DNA of 64,000 nt from Neisseria animalis (GCF_900636515.1 NZ_LR134287.1:1612001-1676000), one strand, 5' to 3'. Shown: positions 1 through 10,020, numbered from the stretch's first letter. Translations and numbers: made by a program. Notes: generated by a model not told the origin, from the letters alone.

Positions 1-608
1 GCATGGAAGTTCCCCGCGACACCATGACTGCTCATTTTCAAATCGAATCCGAAGGCAAGGAACGCGCTGCCGTCAATGCTGCCTTTACTCGAAAATTCAA
101 TGAATTTAACCGCAAAGCGCAAACCAAATCCTTCCAAACCGAACTGCTGAACCGCTCCGCCACACCGCGTTACCGCTACGACGATGGCAAGCGCACGCAA
201 ACCGGCTGGGTAGAAACGGCCGAATTTAAAGTAGAAAGCCGGGACTTTACCGCACTCAACCGTCTGATTGCAGAAACGCAAAACCTCGCCAACCTCCAAC
301 ATACCGCTTTCAGCATTTCCAAAGCCAAGCGCGAAGCCGCCATCGACGAAGTCAGCAAAGCGGCGATTGTGCGCTTTAAAGAACGGGCGGAAACACTGGT
401 GGGAACGCTGGGACACTCCGGCTACAAAATCGTCAAACTCAACTTGGGGCACATCGGCAGCGGTAATATCGGCGGCGCTGTGCCTCAAATGAAAATGCTC
501 CGCTCCGCCGCACCGATGGCAGCGAGCATGACGGCAGATGCCATCGACCCTTCCTCCCCCGGTTCGGAAGAAGTCAGCATTACGGTAAACGGCTCAATCC
601 AGTTTTAA
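1..608 (+). CDS. SIMPL domain (DUF541) periplasmic protein, 5' end missing
   Basis: The reading frame is already open at the window edge, so the signal peptide and first residues lie outside; the first ATG seen (position 3) is probably internal. About 201 residues remain. The sequence (EVPRDTMTAHFQIESEG near the start, SISKAKREAAIDEVSKAAIVRFKERAETL in two parts in the middle, VSITVNGSIQF at the end) fits the SIMPL/DUF541 family of secreted or periplasmic proteins, whose biochemical role is not settled. The gene ends just before an uptake-like word at about 610. The family call is by motif memory, without a search. Confidence 0.7.
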   Translation, partial: MEVPRDTMTAHFQIESEGKERAAVNAAFTRKFNEFNRKAQTKSFQTELLNRSATPRYRYDDGKRTQTGWVETAEFKVESRDFTALNRLIAETQNLANLQHTAFSISKAKREAAIDEVSKAAIVRFKERAETLVGTLGHSGYKIVKLNLGHIGSGNIGGAVPQMKMLRSAAPMAASMTADAIDPSSPGSEEVSITVNGSIQF

Positions 609-803
609 GGCCGTCTGCATATTCCCCAAACGGCAATCCGCGGCGGTTGCCGTTTTCATTTGCGGTCATGCGGATTTCAGGTAAAATTCCCGCATATTGC
701 AAACGAAAATAAAAACTTACGTCCGTTTATCCGCCTCCGCCGCAGAAATGATTTTCTGCCGCCGGCCAATTTCGATTTGCCCTGTCTCTACCAAGGATTT
801 CTC

Positions 804-1148
804 ATGAGCAAAAAACTCACCGCTCCGACCGAACTGCCCGACGAAGACGATTTGCGCGCCGTGCTGGCATACAATATGCGGCTGTTCCGCGTCAATAAAA
901 AATGGTCGCAGGAAGAACTGGCCCGACAGTGCGGCTTGGACCGTACCTATGTTTCCACAGTCGAGCGCAAACGCTGGAACATTGCCTTATCGAACATCGA
1001 AAAAATGGCTTCGGCATTGGGCATATCCGCCTACCAACTGCTGCTGTCGCCGCAGGAGCGTTTGCGGCTGATGACTGAAACATACGGTGAAACCGCTCAA
1101 ACCGCCGCACCGGAGCTGTCAGATTCAGATCCTGCCACCACAGCTTAA
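804..1148 (+). CDS. XRE-family helix-turn-helix transcriptional regulator
   Basis: A 114-residue protein with a single helix-turn-helix domain at about residues 20-80 ([22 protein letters not shown], split here as [14 protein letters not shown] and TYVSTVER) followed by a short acidic tail. The frame is open upstream, but the ATG at 804 is preferred because AAGGA lies about 6 bases before it and the protein then starts at a normal distance from the DNA-binding domain. It is likely a cytoplasmic repressor; its targets are not visible. It sits 62 bases upstream of glnD on the same strand. Proteins of this kind include the neisserial factor NHTF, known to be antagonised by the DNA mimic DMP19, and a DMP19-like gene lies at 23.3 kb; that link is only a guess. 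Confidence 0.8.
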   Translation: MSKKLTAPTELPDEDDLRAVLAYNMRLFRVNKKWSQEELARQCGLDRTYVSTVERKRWNIALSNIEKMASALGISAYQLLLSPQERLRLMTETYGETAQTAAPELSDSDPATTA

Positions 1149-1210
1149 ACCACCGTTGGCAGGCCGTCTGCAAAATACGCTGCGGCAGTTGCCAAACATG
1201 GAGCAAAACC

Positions 1211-3769
1211 ATGCCTTACCGCCAAACCGCCCGAAATCTGTTCGAGCAACAACAGCAGCAAGCCATCGCCAACTTTCTGGCCAAACCGCAGCCCACCGTA
1301 TTTTTTCAGGCGCATTGTGCGGCAGTAGAAACCCTTCTGCGTACATTGTGGTCGCCCCTTTTCGACGGCAGCGGTTTGTGTCTGATGGCAACCGGCGGTT
1401 TCGGGCGCGGCGAGCTTTACCCTCATTCCGACTTGGATTTGGCCATCGTCTCGACATCTGAAATTGCAGACGGCATACAGGAAAAAATCGCCCTGTTTAT
1501 CCAAACGCTTTGGGACATGAAATTCAAGCCCTCGGTAAAAAGCGGCAGCGTCGCCCAACTGTGCGACAGCGCGGCGGAAGACATTACCGGCGATACGGCA
1601 TTTCTGGAAGCGCGCCTGCTGTGCGGCGATGAAGCACCCGCACGGCAGCTGATACAGGAAACCGCCGCACGCCGCGATGTTACCGCCTTTATCGAAGCCA
1701 AGCTGCTGGAAATGCACCAGCGCCACAACAAATCACAAGGCTCGGGAGCGGTACTCGAGCCGAACATCAAAAGCTGTCCGGGCGGTTTGCGCGATATTCA
1801 CACCATGCTGTGGCTGGCCAAGGCGCAAGGCTTGGATACCGGCTTGGGCGCATTGATTTCCCAAGCCATTCTTACCCGTACCGAAGCGGGTATGCTGTCG
1901 CAATGCTACAAACAGCTTGCCGCCATCCGTATCCATCTGCACATCTGCGCCCGCCGTGCCGAAGACCGGCTGATTTTCGATTTGCAGGGGAAAGTAGCCG
2001 AAAGCATGGGCAACCATGACGACGACCTTCGGCGCAAAAGCGAAAAACTGATGCGGATTTTCTACCGCACCGTCAAAACCGTTACCCAACTCAACGGCAT
2101 TCTGCTGCCCATGCTGCAAGGCCGGGTTTCCCACCAACCGCAGCAGGCACGCTTTCCCATCGACGGCGATTATGTACAGATCGGCAATCAGATTGCCGCC
2201 GCCGATACTGCTGTTTTCCAACGCGATTCGCGCCATATTTTCAAAATTATCGAACTTTTGCAGGAGCGCAACGACATTACCGCCCTTGAGCCGCAAACGC
2301 TGCGTGCATGGTGGGCGGCCACACGCCATATCGACCGCCGTTTTTACAACGATGAAGCCAACCGCCGCCGCTTTGTCGGCTTTTTCCGCAACAGCCAAGG
2401 TTTGACTCATGTTTTGCGTTTTTTAAATTTATACGGCGTACTCGGCAGCTACCTGCCCGCATGGGAAAAGATTGTCGGCCTGCTCCAGCATGATTTGTTC
2501 CATATTTACCCTGTGGACGATCATATCCTGACCGTTGTCCACAATATGCGCCGGCTCTCGCTCGACAGCCACAGCCACGAGCTGCCTTTTGCGTCCGCGC
2601 TGATGCAGAGCTTTCCGCAGCAATCCGTGCTGTATCTGGCGGCGTTTTTCCACGACATCGCCAAAGGGCGCGGCGGCGATCATGCCATTGAAGGAATTGC
2701 CGATGCGAGACAGTTTGCCGCCGACCATTTCCTTTCCGTGGAAGAAGCCGACCTGCTCGCATGGCTGGTTGAAGATCATCTGCTGATGTCGGCAGTCGCG
2801 CAAAAAGAAGACATTCAAGACCCTGATGTGTTGCGCGCATTTTGCGAACGCGTACAAACCCACGAACGGCTGGCCGCTTTATACCTGCTGACCGTTGCCG
2901 ATATTCGCGGCACCAATCCGAAACTGTGGAACAACTGGCGTGCCAGTCTGCTGGAAAGTCTGTTTCACGCCGCCACCCGCTATCTTTCCGGCAACGGCAA
3001 CAATGCCAAAGCGGTCTTCAGCCACCGCCAACAAGAAGCCGTCGAGCTGCTTACCCGCGCCGGCGCACCGGAAAAGCAACAGAAAAAATTGTGGAATGCT
3101 TTGGGCTCGGCTTATTTCGTGCGCCACCAATCGCGTGAAATACTATGGCATACCGCCAATTTGGTACACGACTTTGAAACGCCGCTGATACGCAGCCGAA
3201 TCCTGCCGAAAAGCGACAGTTTCCAAGTGATGATTTTTATGCCGAACGGTCCGCGTCTGTTTGCCCGCCTCTGCCGTATTTTCAGCCGCCACGGTTTCGA
3301 CATTCTGGCAGCCCGTGCATTCATTACCGAGCACAACTATATCCTCGATACTTTTATCCTGCATATTCCCGCCCAGCACGATCCCGACGACTACCCCAAT
3401 ATCCAAAGTGCGCTGGAAGCGGAACTCAACAGCTTCATACACGGACATACCGTACTGGATCAGCAAAGCTATCATTACCGCATCAGCCGCCGCAGCCGCT
3501 TTTTGCCCCTTGCACCCAGCGTAACCATCACGCAGGAAGAAGACTACCCGGGCTGGTACACGGTTGATGTGATTGCCGTCAACCGCGCCTACCTGCTGGC
3601 CGACCTTGCCGAAGTATTCTTTGCCCACGAAGTCAGCCTGCGTTATGCTAAAATCGCCACGCTGGACGAACGTGTCGAAGACAGCTTTATCGTGTACAGC
3701 CAATGTTTGGACAACCCCAAACACCAGCAGGCGCTCAAACAGGCTTTACTGGCGCAGTTAACCGTATAA
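1211..3769 (+). CDS. glnD: [Protein-PII] uridylyltransferase / uridylyl-removing enzyme
   Basis: GlnD senses glutamine and adds UMP to, or removes it from, the PII signalling protein, controlling nitrogen assimilation. The 852-residue protein has the expected order: a nucleotidyltransferase domain with GGFGRGEL at 62-69 and the catalytic DLD at 74-76, an HD hydrolase domain with [13 protein letters not shown] near 480-492, and two C-terminal ACT domains (about 670-745 and 780-850) that bind glutamine. The ATG at 1211 follows GGAGC at good spacing. Length agrees with the family. A hairpin built from uptake-like words follows the stop. Confidence 0.97.
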   Translation: MPYRQTARNLFEQQQQQAIANFLAKPQPTVFFQAHCAAVETLLRTLWSPLFDGSGLCLMATGGFGRGELYPHSDLDLAIVSTSEIADGIQEKIALFIQTLWDMKFKPSVKSGSVAQLCDSAAEDITGDTAFLEARLLCGDEAPARQLIQETAARRDVTAFIEAKLLEMHQRHNKSQGSGAVLEPNIKSCPGGLRDIHTMLWLAKAQGLDTGLGALISQAILTRTEAGMLSQCYKQLAAIRIHLHICARRAEDRLIFDLQGKVAESMGNHDDDLRRKSEKLMRIFYRTVKTVTQLNGILLPMLQGRVSHQPQQARFPIDGDYVQIGNQIAAADTAVFQRDSRHIFKIIELLQERNDITALEPQTLRAWWAATRHIDRRFYNDEANRRRFVGFFRNSQGLTHVLRFLNLYGVLGSYLPAWEKIVGLLQHDLFHIYPVDDHILTVVHNMRRLSLDSHSHELPFASALMQSFPQQSVLYLAAFFHDIAKGRGGDHAIEGIADARQFAADHFLSVEEADLLAWLVEDHLLMSAVAQKEDIQDPDVLRAFCERVQTHERLAALYLLTVADIRGTNPKLWNNWRASLLESLFHAATRYLSGNGNNAKAVFSHRQQEAVELLTRAGAPEKQQKKLWNALGSAYFVRHQSREILWHTANLVHDFETPLIRSRILPKSDSFQVMIFMPNGPRLFARLCRIFSRHGFDILAARAFITEHNYILDTFILHIPAQHDPDDYPNIQSALEAELNSFIHGHTVLDQQSYHYRISRRSRFLPLAPSVTITQEEDYPGWYTVDVIAVNRAYLLADLAEVFFAHEVSLRYAKIATLDERVEDSFIVYSQCLDNPKHQQALKQALLAQLTV

Positions 3770-3787
3770 ACACCAACCCGACGCACA

Positions 3788-3840
3788 ATATGCCGTCTGC
3801 AAAAGTCTGCCACGCGGTGCAAACTTTTGCAGACGGCCTA
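3788..3840 (+). terminator. Uptake-sequence hairpin after glnD
   Basis: Two inverted copies of GCCGTCTGCAAAAGT flank a loop of about 20 bases, a typical neisserial arrangement of paired uptake words acting as a transcription terminator. No long T run follows. Confidence 0.6.
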
Positions 3841-3934
3841 ATCATTATTCTTTATCCGTATCGGCACGATAATTACTCAAAAAAGAACATATCCTGCTGC
3901 CGCACCGTCTGAGATACCGTTTTGTCGCTTTTTT

Positions 3935-4041
3935 TATAGTCGAATAAAATAAGAATGAGACAAGGCAGCGAAGCCGCAGACAGTACACATAGTACGGCAA
4001 GGCAAAGCAACGCTGTATCATTCTTATTTTAAATGACTATA
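3935..4041 (+). repeat. Correia-like element, copy 1
   Basis: A 107-bp element starting TATAGTCGAATAAAAT and ending TTTTAAATGACTATA, with imperfect terminal inverted repeats. The interior (GCGAAGCCGCAGACAGTACA, then TAGTACGGCAAGGCAAAGC) is the recognisable core of the neisserial Correia repeat-enclosed element. It lies between glnD and the convergent TauE/SafE-like gene. Confidence 0.92.
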
Positions 4042-4072
4042 TTTTAGCCGAGCAGATTTTTATCTCTGCCGG

Positions 4073-4744
4073 CTACTGCACAAACCATTTGCCCAACTGC
4101 CACACCGCCCATGCAGCCACCAGCAATCCGGCACACATTCTTACCGCTTTATGCTGCAATACCCGCTTCAGCTGCACGGCGAAAAAACCCATCGCCAACA
4201 AATTCGGCAGCGTACCCAACGCAAACGCCAACAAATACAGCGCACCCGTTGCCGCACTGCCGCTGCCCAAGGCATACAGCGATGCGCTGTACACCAAACC
4301 GCAGGGCAGCCAACCCCACAGCAAACCGACACCGAAACACGCAGGTACCGAACGTATCGGCAACAATTTGTTCAGCAGCGGATTCAATCGTTTCCACACC
4401 GGCTTGCCCAAGGCTTCGATTTTCACCGCCGCCGCCGACAATCCGGCAAGATACAGCCCCAGCAACAGCAGCAGCAGATTGGCGGCAACAAACAAGGCCG
4501 TCTGCACCGTGCGCGTTTCGTCCAGCAGCATGCCCGTCTGCCCCAGCAATCCCATCAACGCACCAATCAGCACATAACTGCTGATACGCCCCAAGTTCAA
4601 TAATACAATCAAACCCAAGCGGTTAATGTTCGGCGGCAGTTGCAGCGCAAACGCGGAAGACAAACCGCCGCACATACCGACACAATGTCCTCCACCAAAA
4701 AAACCGAGCAAAAACAAAGTAAAAAGCGTTATCTCACTACTCAT
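4073..4744 (-). CDS. TauE/SafE-like (DsbD_2 type) membrane protein
   Basis: A 223-residue polytopic inner-membrane protein, about six membrane segments. The motif GGHCVGMCGG at about residues 16-25 is the hallmark of the group annotated as sulfite exporter TauE/SafE family or DsbD_2, often found beside cbb3 oxidase assembly genes and suspected to act in copper delivery or thiol redox chemistry. Here it stands alone, while ccoS lies about 42 kb away. The two cysteines in the motif could bind metal or form a redox pair (inference). The exact substrate is unknown. Confidence 0.8.
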   Translation of the reverse strand: MSSEITLFTLFLLGFFGGGHCVGMCGGLSSAFALQLPPNINRLGLIVLLNLGRISSYVLIGALMGLLGQTGMLLDETRTVQTALFVAANLLLLLLGLYLAGLSAAAVKIEALGKPVWKRLNPLLNKLLPIRSVPACFGVGLLWGWLPCGLVYSASLYALGSGSAATGALYLLAFALGTLPNLLAMGFFAVQLKRVLQHKAVRMCAGLLVAAWAVWQLGKWFVQ

Positions 4745-4873
4745 GCCAAACTTTCCCCAAGCAATCCGGCATTATTGTAGCGTTAAAGCATGGGGCTTTC
4801 CATACGACACGGCACTCCTCAAATAAAGACAACAACCTGCCGCTCCGGCATACGCTTTTGCAGACGGCCTTTC

Positions 4874-4882
4874 TGCTATAAT
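4874..4882 (+). promoter_or_regulatory. Extended -10 promoter element for prmB
   Basis: TGCTATAAT is a perfect TGn extended -10 box 38 bases before the prmB start. No good -35 hexamer is visible at normal spacing, as is usual for this promoter class. Confidence 0.6.
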
Positions 4883-4919
4883 CGCTCTATTCGAATTTTA
4901 TCTTGCATACGGAACAATC

Positions 4920-5819
4920 ATGTTTACCCAAGCCTCCCGAGAATTATCCACTGTCCGCGATTTGCTGCGTTTTGCCGTCAGCCGTTTCAACGATGCCGAA
5001 TTGTTTTTCGGCCACGGCAGCGACAACGCGCACGACGAGGCTGCCTATCTGATTCTTCACACCCTCAATCTGCCGCTGGACACACTCGACCCCTATCTTG
5101 ATGCCAAACTGCTGCAACAGGAAAAAGAAGAAGTTTTATCGCTTATCGAACGCCGTGTTACCGAGCGGCTGCCGGTTGCCTACCTGACCCGTCAGGCATG
5201 GCAGGGCGATTTTGATTTTTATGTGGACGAGCGGGTTATCGTACCGCGTTCATTTATCTACGAGCTGCTTGGCGACGCGCTGACTCCGTGGATCGAACAC
5301 CCCGAGCTGGTACACCGCGCTTTGGATTTGTGTACCGGCAGCGGCTGTTTGGCGATTCAAATGGCACACCACTATCCCGCCGCTGAAATCGATGCGGTCG
5401 ATTTGAGTTTGGACGCGCTGGAAGTGGCGGCTATTAATGTCGAAGATTACGGCTTGGAAGAACGCATCAACTTGATTCATACCGATTTGTTTGAAGGCTT
5501 GGAAGAAACCTACGATTTGATTGTCTCCAATCCGCCTTACGTTGATGCCGAATCGGTGGAATCCCTGCCGGAAGAATACCTGCACGAGCCGGAACTTGCC
5601 TTGGGCAGCGGCGAAGACGGCTTGGACGCCACCCGCCAAATCATTCTGCAAGCCGCCAAATACCTGAATCCGCGCGGTGTGTTGCTGGTTGAAATCGGCC
5701 ATAACCGCGATGTTTTGGAAGCCGCCTATCCCGAGCTGCCGTTTACTTGGCTGGAAACCAGCGGCGGCGACGGTTTCGTTTTCCTGCTGACGCGCGAACA
5801 GCTTTTGGGTGAAGAATAA
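4920..5819 (+). CDS. prmB: 50S ribosomal protein L3 N5-glutamine methyltransferase
   Basis: PrmB methylates a glutamine of ribosomal protein L3 using S-adenosylmethionine and helps large-subunit assembly. The 299-residue protein carries the SAM-binding motif LDLCTGSGCLAI at about 135-146 and the catalytic NPPYVD at about 204-209. The sequence that follows (VESLPEEYLHEPELALGSG) is characteristic of PrmB rather than the release-factor enzyme PrmC. ATG at 4920 is the first in frame and is preceded by an extended -10 promoter. It appears to be a single-gene unit. Confidence 0.93.
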   Translation: MFTQASRELSTVRDLLRFAVSRFNDAELFFGHGSDNAHDEAAYLILHTLNLPLDTLDPYLDAKLLQQEKEEVLSLIERRVTERLPVAYLTRQAWQGDFDFYVDERVIVPRSFIYELLGDALTPWIEHPELVHRALDLCTGSGCLAIQMAHHYPAAEIDAVDLSLDALEVAAINVEDYGLEERINLIHTDLFEGLEETYDLIVSNPPYVDAESVESLPEEYLHEPELALGSGEDGLDATRQIILQAAKYLNPRGVLLVEIGHNRDVLEAAYPELPFTWLETSGGDGFVFLLTREQLLGEE

Positions 5820-6144
5820 CCCGCTTTTTGCCATACCGCCTGCCAAGCCCGAACGGTCATTTGCCAAACGCATGACAGAAAGATATAGTTTGGGGCATAC
5901 AAAATGAAACAAAGCAACACCGGCAAGATTGCCCAAACAAAAGGCCGTCTGCAAATCAGCCTGATAAAGATATTCTTGTTGAATACTCTTTAGTCAAGAT
6001 GTACCGTTCGCTTGATACGGCCAAATCCGTTGATAAATGCAGCAGTCGGCCGAAGCAAAGCAAAAATTGCAAACCCGCCCAAATCCCCCAACCCATGCAA
6101 ACACGGCTTTTATCGGCCGTATTTGCCCATTTAAAGGAATGATG
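5820..6144. other. Intergenic region between prmB and a lipoprotein gene
   Basis: It holds one uptake-like word (AGGCCGTCTGCAAA at about 5942) and, at 5893-5920, a fragment resembling the end of a degenerate Correia-like repeat (ATATAGT then ACAAAATGAAACAA). An ATG at 5904 opens only 29 codons and I do not treat it as a gene. No RNA gene recognised. Confidence 0.5.
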
Positions 6145-6825
6145 ATGAAAGCACTTTTCACCCTATTGACTTTGACCCTGCTTGGTTTGAGCGCGTGCAG
6201 CGACAACAAACCGAACGAAGCCTCTGCAGTAGCCGCCGAAGCCACTGCAAGCGATGAAACCTCCATCTTTGATGAAGAAGATGAAGAGGCGGAGCAAGAT
6301 GATGCTGGAGCGGTGGCAGAAGCTGTTGCAGACGAAGAAGCATTCGCTGATGAGTTCGCTGAAGACGAAGAAAATGCAACAGAATTGACCGATACATCTG
6401 CCGCAGACGAAGAAGAATCAGAAACTTCCGCAGCACCTCAAACAGATTTCCGCAAGCTGTTAGCCTCTGCAACAAAAGGTAAAATGATGTATTACACATC
6501 CGGTCTTGATGAGGTTCAAGGGTTTGATATGCTCATCAGCCAATATTGCAAAGACCCTGTAAAGAATTATCGACAAATGATCAGAACGGCCACCGCGGAA
6601 TTTGGCGAACACAATGAGCGGGTGATTGTTGCCAATGGTATTTTACTTTCGATTTCCACTATATGCGTTGCAACGGAAAAAGGAGAAGAAGAGATACCGG
6701 TAGAAGAAATGCTTTTCTCCGGCAGAAATAATTGCGCGGACAAAGCGGAGAAATTAGACGGAATGTGTGATCTTACCATTGGTGAAGCCGCGATAATTTT
6801 CCTGGATAAAATTGAGAAGAAATAA
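6145..6825 (+). CDS. Putative acidic lipoprotein of unknown function
   Basis: The 226-residue product starts with a lipoprotein signal: a hydrophobic stretch and lipobox LSAC, with the acylated cysteine at residue 18. Residues about 37-105 are extremely rich in Asp, Glu and Ala (DEEDEEAEQDD is typical), followed by a folded-looking C-terminal part with four or five cysteines (SQYCKDPV, ICVATEK, NNCADKAEKLDGMCDL) that could form disulfides. Three ATG codons follow each other at 6139, 6142 and 6145; the third has the best distance from AAAGGA. I do not recognise the family. A Correia-like element begins 11 bases after the stop. Envelope location is inferred. Confidence 0.75.
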   Translation: MKALFTLLTLTLLGLSACSDNKPNEASAVAAEATASDETSIFDEEDEEAEQDDAGAVAEAVADEEAFADEFAEDEENATELTDTSAADEEESETSAAPQTDFRKLLASATKGKMMYYTSGLDEVQGFDMLISQYCKDPVKNYRQMIRTATAEFGEHNERVIVANGILLSISTICVATEKGEEEIPVEEMLFSGRNNCADKAEKLDGMCDLTIGEAAIIFLDKIEKK

Positions 6826-6836
6826 TCCGACTCATC

Positions 6837-6938
6837 TATAGTCGAATAAAATAAGAATGAGACAAGGCAGCGAAGCCGCAGACAGTACACATAGTACGGC
6901 AAGGCAACGCTGTATCATTCTTATTTTAAATGAATATA
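6837..6938 (+). repeat. Correia-like element, copy 2 (5-bp deletion)
   Basis: Same family as the 107-bp elements but 102 bp long: GGCAAGGCAACGC replaces the usual GGCAAGGCAAAGCAACGC, a 5-bp loss, and the right end reads GAATATA instead of GACTATA. It lies immediately behind the acidic lipoprotein gene. Confidence 0.9.
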
Positions 6939-6950
6939 TTTCACTCCATA

Positions 6951-6984
6951 AAAAAACCACAGACCTTTTGGCTTGTGGTTTTTT
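6951..6984 (+). terminator. Rho-independent terminator
   Basis: AAAAAACCACA pairs with TGTGGTTTTTT across a 12-base loop, giving a hairpin with T runs in both directions. It would end transcripts of the acidic lipoprotein gene after the Correia-like element. Confidence 0.75.
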
Positions 6985-7128
6985 GTTTGATGGCGGAAAT
7001 CGCTATCGTACTGAAAACCGCTTCAAAGCCGCCGCGTTTGTTTTCGCCAAGCCGCGTATGGACAAGTGCGTCTTCAGGGAATACATACTCTGTATGCTGT
7101 TTTGCAGACGGCCTTTAGCGTTTTTCGG

Positions 7129-7866
7129 TTATTCCACGATATATCCTTCTTCGTCCCATTGGATTTTTTCAACCAATCTGTCGTCTTGATACACCGATTC
7201 AGATTTTTTTGAACCGTCTGGATACCAATCCAATACAATTCCGTTTCGCAAACCGTTTTTGATGGTCAGCTCCGAGAGCAAACGCCCGTCTTCGTCCCAA
7301 GTAATAATGGCGGTCGGCTTGTCGTTGACCATCGTCATCTCGGTTTTCGGTTTGCCGTCGGGATACCATTGTTTCCAATAGCCGTTGGCTTTGTCTTTTT
7401 TGAATTGGATTTCGCTTTCTTTATTGCCGTTGCGGTAATAACGCGAACCCGTTCCTTCGCTCAAACCGTTTGCATAAGGCATCACCGCGGATTTTTTACC
7501 GTTGGGATACCAGTTGGTCCATTCTCCATCGGGTTTGCCGTTGCGGTAGCTGCCGACCATTTTCTTTTGGCCGTTGAAATGCCACAAAGTCAGCTTGCCG
7601 TTGCCCAATACCGGTACGAACTCTTTAATCTGGGCAGCCGGCACTTTATACGGATCGGAGTATTTTTTCATGGAAGGATAATAAAAATCCTGCACCTGCG
7701 CCACACCGGCTGTTACTTGATACTGGCGCACATAGGCCGCCGAAGGCATGGTTGCCGTCAGTTTGCCTTGCTGGTTGAAGTAAACCGAATGGGGCTCTGC
7801 CCAAGCCGCCGCTGCCAAACCGCCGAATATACCGGCTGTCAGCGCGCTGTGAAGAAAACGGTTCAT
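7129..7866 (-). CDS. YwqK-type MORN-variant repeat protein, exported
   Basis: A 245-residue protein with an N-terminal signal peptide ending near AWA (residue 23). From about residue 90 it consists of repeated units such as NGKPDGEWTNWYPNGKK and YPDGKPKTEM, the MORN-variant repeat of the family named toxin-antitoxin system YwqK antitoxin. The name is historical: no partner toxin is visible next to it. The neighbour downstream on the same strand side is empty, and the upstream neighbour is an asparaginase on the minus strand. It is probably periplasmic or surface associated. Function unknown. Confidence 0.8.
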   Translation of the reverse strand: MNRFLHSALTAGIFGGLAAAAWAEPHSVYFNQQGKLTATMPSAAYVRQYQVTAGVAQVQDFYYPSMKKYSDPYKVPAAQIKEFVPVLGNGKLTLWHFNGQKKMVGSYRNGKPDGEWTNWYPNGKKSAVMPYANGLSEGTGSRYYRNGNKESEIQFKKDKANGYWKQWYPDGKPKTEMTMVNDKPTAIITWDEDGRLLSELTIKNGLRNGIVLDWYPDGSKKSESVYQDDRLVEKIQWDEEGYIVE

Positions 7867-7953
7867 AAGCCTTCCTGAAAATATTTGTTTGCCTGTCCGC
7901 TGCCATTATAGGCTATTCGGCCGTCTGCCGTAAGTCTTACTGCCTGAGTCTGC

Positions 7954-8949
7954 TTACAGCAGATCCAAAGCCTTCAATGCAGTGCCAAGGTCTTGCGCCG
8001 TTTGCTGGTATGAAACCGACAAAGTCAGCAATGCGGTGGCGGTTTCCAGATTACACTTGCCGGCATTTACCACGCCCGCCTGCCGCAACGCGCTGCCTTG
8101 TGCATACACGGCGGCTGCACAACCCTGAGCTGCCTGACTGATGTTCAACACCAAGCCCCCTTTCCGCACAAAACTGCCGACTGCTTCGATAAAACCGGCA
8201 TCGGCGGGCGCATTGCCGTGTCCGTAACTTTGCAGAATCAGTCCGCGAGCCGAAGTATGCTTCAGGCCGTCTGCAATATGCCGTACCGTACAGCCCGGTA
8301 TCAGCGTGCAGCAGACCACCTCCGCCTCTGCCGACGGACAGCGTACGGCAAACGGCTGCACTTCCTGAGCCCGTTGCGCCTTGATGTGATGCCAAGCCGA
8401 ACCGTCCCATTCTGCCAATGCGCCGAAATGAGGATTATCGAAACCGGCGGCTACTTCCGTACTGACCTTGCTGCTGCCGACTGCGGGAAACAGTTTGCCG
8501 TCAAACGCAATCACAACCTGAGGCAGCGCCAAATCAAATGCGGCCACGGCGGTGGCCAGATTGCGCGGCGCATCGCTTCCCTCCGCGTCATAAGGCCATT
8601 GCGATCCGGTCAGCACCACAGGCTTGTCCAAGCCCTGTATGGCCAAGGCCAGCATATTGGCGGTATAGGCCATCGTATCCGTACCGTGCAGCACCAATAC
8701 CCCGTCGTATTGCGGAATTTTTTCAGCCAACAGCGTCAGCCAGTTGCGCCAATCTTCCAATGTTACCGCTGAAGAATCAATCAACGGGCTGCAGACATGC
8801 CAATCGAATACCAAGCCGTCTGCAAACGGCTGCAACGCCTTGCCGACCAAAGCGGTATCGGGGCGCAGGCCGTCGCTTCCGCTGCTCATACCGATGGTTC
8901 CGCCGGTGTACAAAACAAAGATTTTTTTCGGATTCATCATTGCCATCAT
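7954..8949 (-). CDS. ansA: Type I L-asparaginase
   Basis: Hydrolyses asparagine to aspartate and ammonia. The 331-residue protein has both active-site motifs: TGGTIGM at 15-21 with the nucleophilic threonine and HGTDTMAY at 88-95. No signal peptide is present, in keeping with the cytoplasmic type I enzyme. Several ATGs occur in the first five codons; the first (8949) is closest to the AGGAT ribosome binding site. A glycosyltransferase gene ends 34 bases upstream on the same strand, so the two may be cotranscribed. Symbol assigned by family resemblance. Confidence 0.88.
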   Translation of the reverse strand: MMAMMNPKKIFVLYTGGTIGMSSGSDGLRPDTALVGKALQPFADGLVFDWHVCSPLIDSSAVTLEDWRNWLTLLAEKIPQYDGVLVLHGTDTMAYTANMLALAIQGLDKPVVLTGSQWPYDAEGSDAPRNLATAVAAFDLALPQVVIAFDGKLFPAVGSSKVSTEVAAGFDNPHFGALAEWDGSAWHHIKAQRAQEVQPFAVRCPSAEAEVVCCTLIPGCTVRHIADGLKHTSARGLILQSYGHGNAPADAGFIEAVGSFVRKGGLVLNISQAAQGCAAAVYAQGSALRQAGVVNAGKCNLETATALLTLSVSYQQTAQDLGTALKALDLL

Positions 8950-8983
8950 CTATATCCTATTCCAAACCGTTTTGCAGACGGCC

Positions 8984-9958
8984 TTAGCGCCTTGCCGGCA
9001 GCCTGCTGTCGGCCAGTATGCCCAGTGCCGCTTTGCTTCTGAACACCATACACAATATTTTGACTGCAAACCTTTTATTGAAGCGGCTCGGATAATCCCG
9101 CAAAGCGTAATCGTAACCCGCCGCCTGCAACCGCTCAAACAATTCCTGTCTGCCAATGCCGAGCTTCAGCATATTGACCAAATGGATAAACTGAAAAGAA
9201 TCGCGAATTTCCCGCAAGCGTTTTGCCGTATCGCCAACCGCCTGAAAATCTTCCGACAACTTGCTGTAACCGCGCACCGCCGCGCCGATGTCGTCTAAAA
9301 ACTTCTGATTTTGCGCTGCCGTCCGCTTTGCCCGCATCACAGACTGCGGGTTGTCGGTATAGCCATAAACCTGCTGCCCGCTCGCCAAAATACTGTCTGC
9401 ATAACGCAAATAACCGAGCACAAACAAGCCGTCTTCCAAATAGCTCATGTTTTCATCAAACCGCAACGCGTGCCGCACGAGCAGCTCCCGTTTGAATACA
9501 TAGGCCCAAACATACGAGGTAAACGGCACTTCGGTTAAAAAACTGTCGCGCCGCAAGGTTTTTGCAGACGGCATATAACGGCTGTCGGCATTGAAATGCA
9601 GCAAATCCGCACGGATTTCCGCCGCTTGTTCCAACAACGCTGCCAATTTGGGTGCATCGATATTGTCATCGTGATCCATAAACGCCGCATAACGCCCCGT
9701 TGCCGCCGCCAAGCCGATGTTGCGCGCGCGGCTCACTCCGCCGTTATCCGTTTCAATCAGCTTTACATTCAGCGCACGCGCTTGTGCCGTCTGCAAAAAT
9801 GCATTCAAGCGCTCAGAAGTATCGTCGGTTGAACCGTCGTTAATCAGAATAAATTCGGTATCTGCCACCGCGCCGTGCAGCGCCGACAGGTTGCGTATCA
9901 AGTTGTCGATAAAACGGCTGCCGTTGTACACCGGCACAATCAGGGAAAAAAATGCCAT
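8984..9958 (-). CDS. Family 2 glycosyltransferase
   Basis: A 324-residue cytoplasmic or membrane-associated glycosyltransferase with a GT-A fold: VPVYNGSRFID at about residues 8-18, NDGSTDDTS at about 40-48 and the metal/nucleotide-sugar motif MDHDDN at about 94-99. Family 2 enzymes add sugars to lipooligosaccharide, glycoproteins or capsule; no other glycan genes are nearby, so the acceptor is unknown. It lies between a DedA gene and ansA, all on the minus strand. Confidence 0.88.
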   Translation of the reverse strand: MAFFSLIVPVYNGSRFIDNLIRNLSALHGAVADTEFILINDGSTDDTSERLNAFLQTAQARALNVKLIETDNGGVSRARNIGLAAATGRYAAFMDHDDNIDAPKLAALLEQAAEIRADLLHFNADSRYMPSAKTLRRDSFLTEVPFTSYVWAYVFKRELLVRHALRFDENMSYLEDGLFVLGYLRYADSILASGQQVYGYTDNPQSVMRAKRTAAQNQKFLDDIGAAVRGYSKLSEDFQAVGDTAKRLREIRDSFQFIHLVNMLKLGIGRQELFERLQAAGYDYALRDYPSRFNKRFAVKILCMVFRSKAALGILADSRLPARR

Positions 9959-9982
9959 TATTCAGCCTCAAACACATAAAAG

Positions 9983-10011
9983 AAAAGGCCTCCGACTGCC
10001 GAAAGCCTTTT
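9983..10011 (-). terminator. Rho-independent terminator after the DedA gene
   Basis: AAAAGGC and GCCTTTT are separated by 15 bases, with a T run in the minus direction, ten bases after the DedA stop codon. Confidence 0.7.
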
Positions 10012-10020
10012 CTCTGCGGA

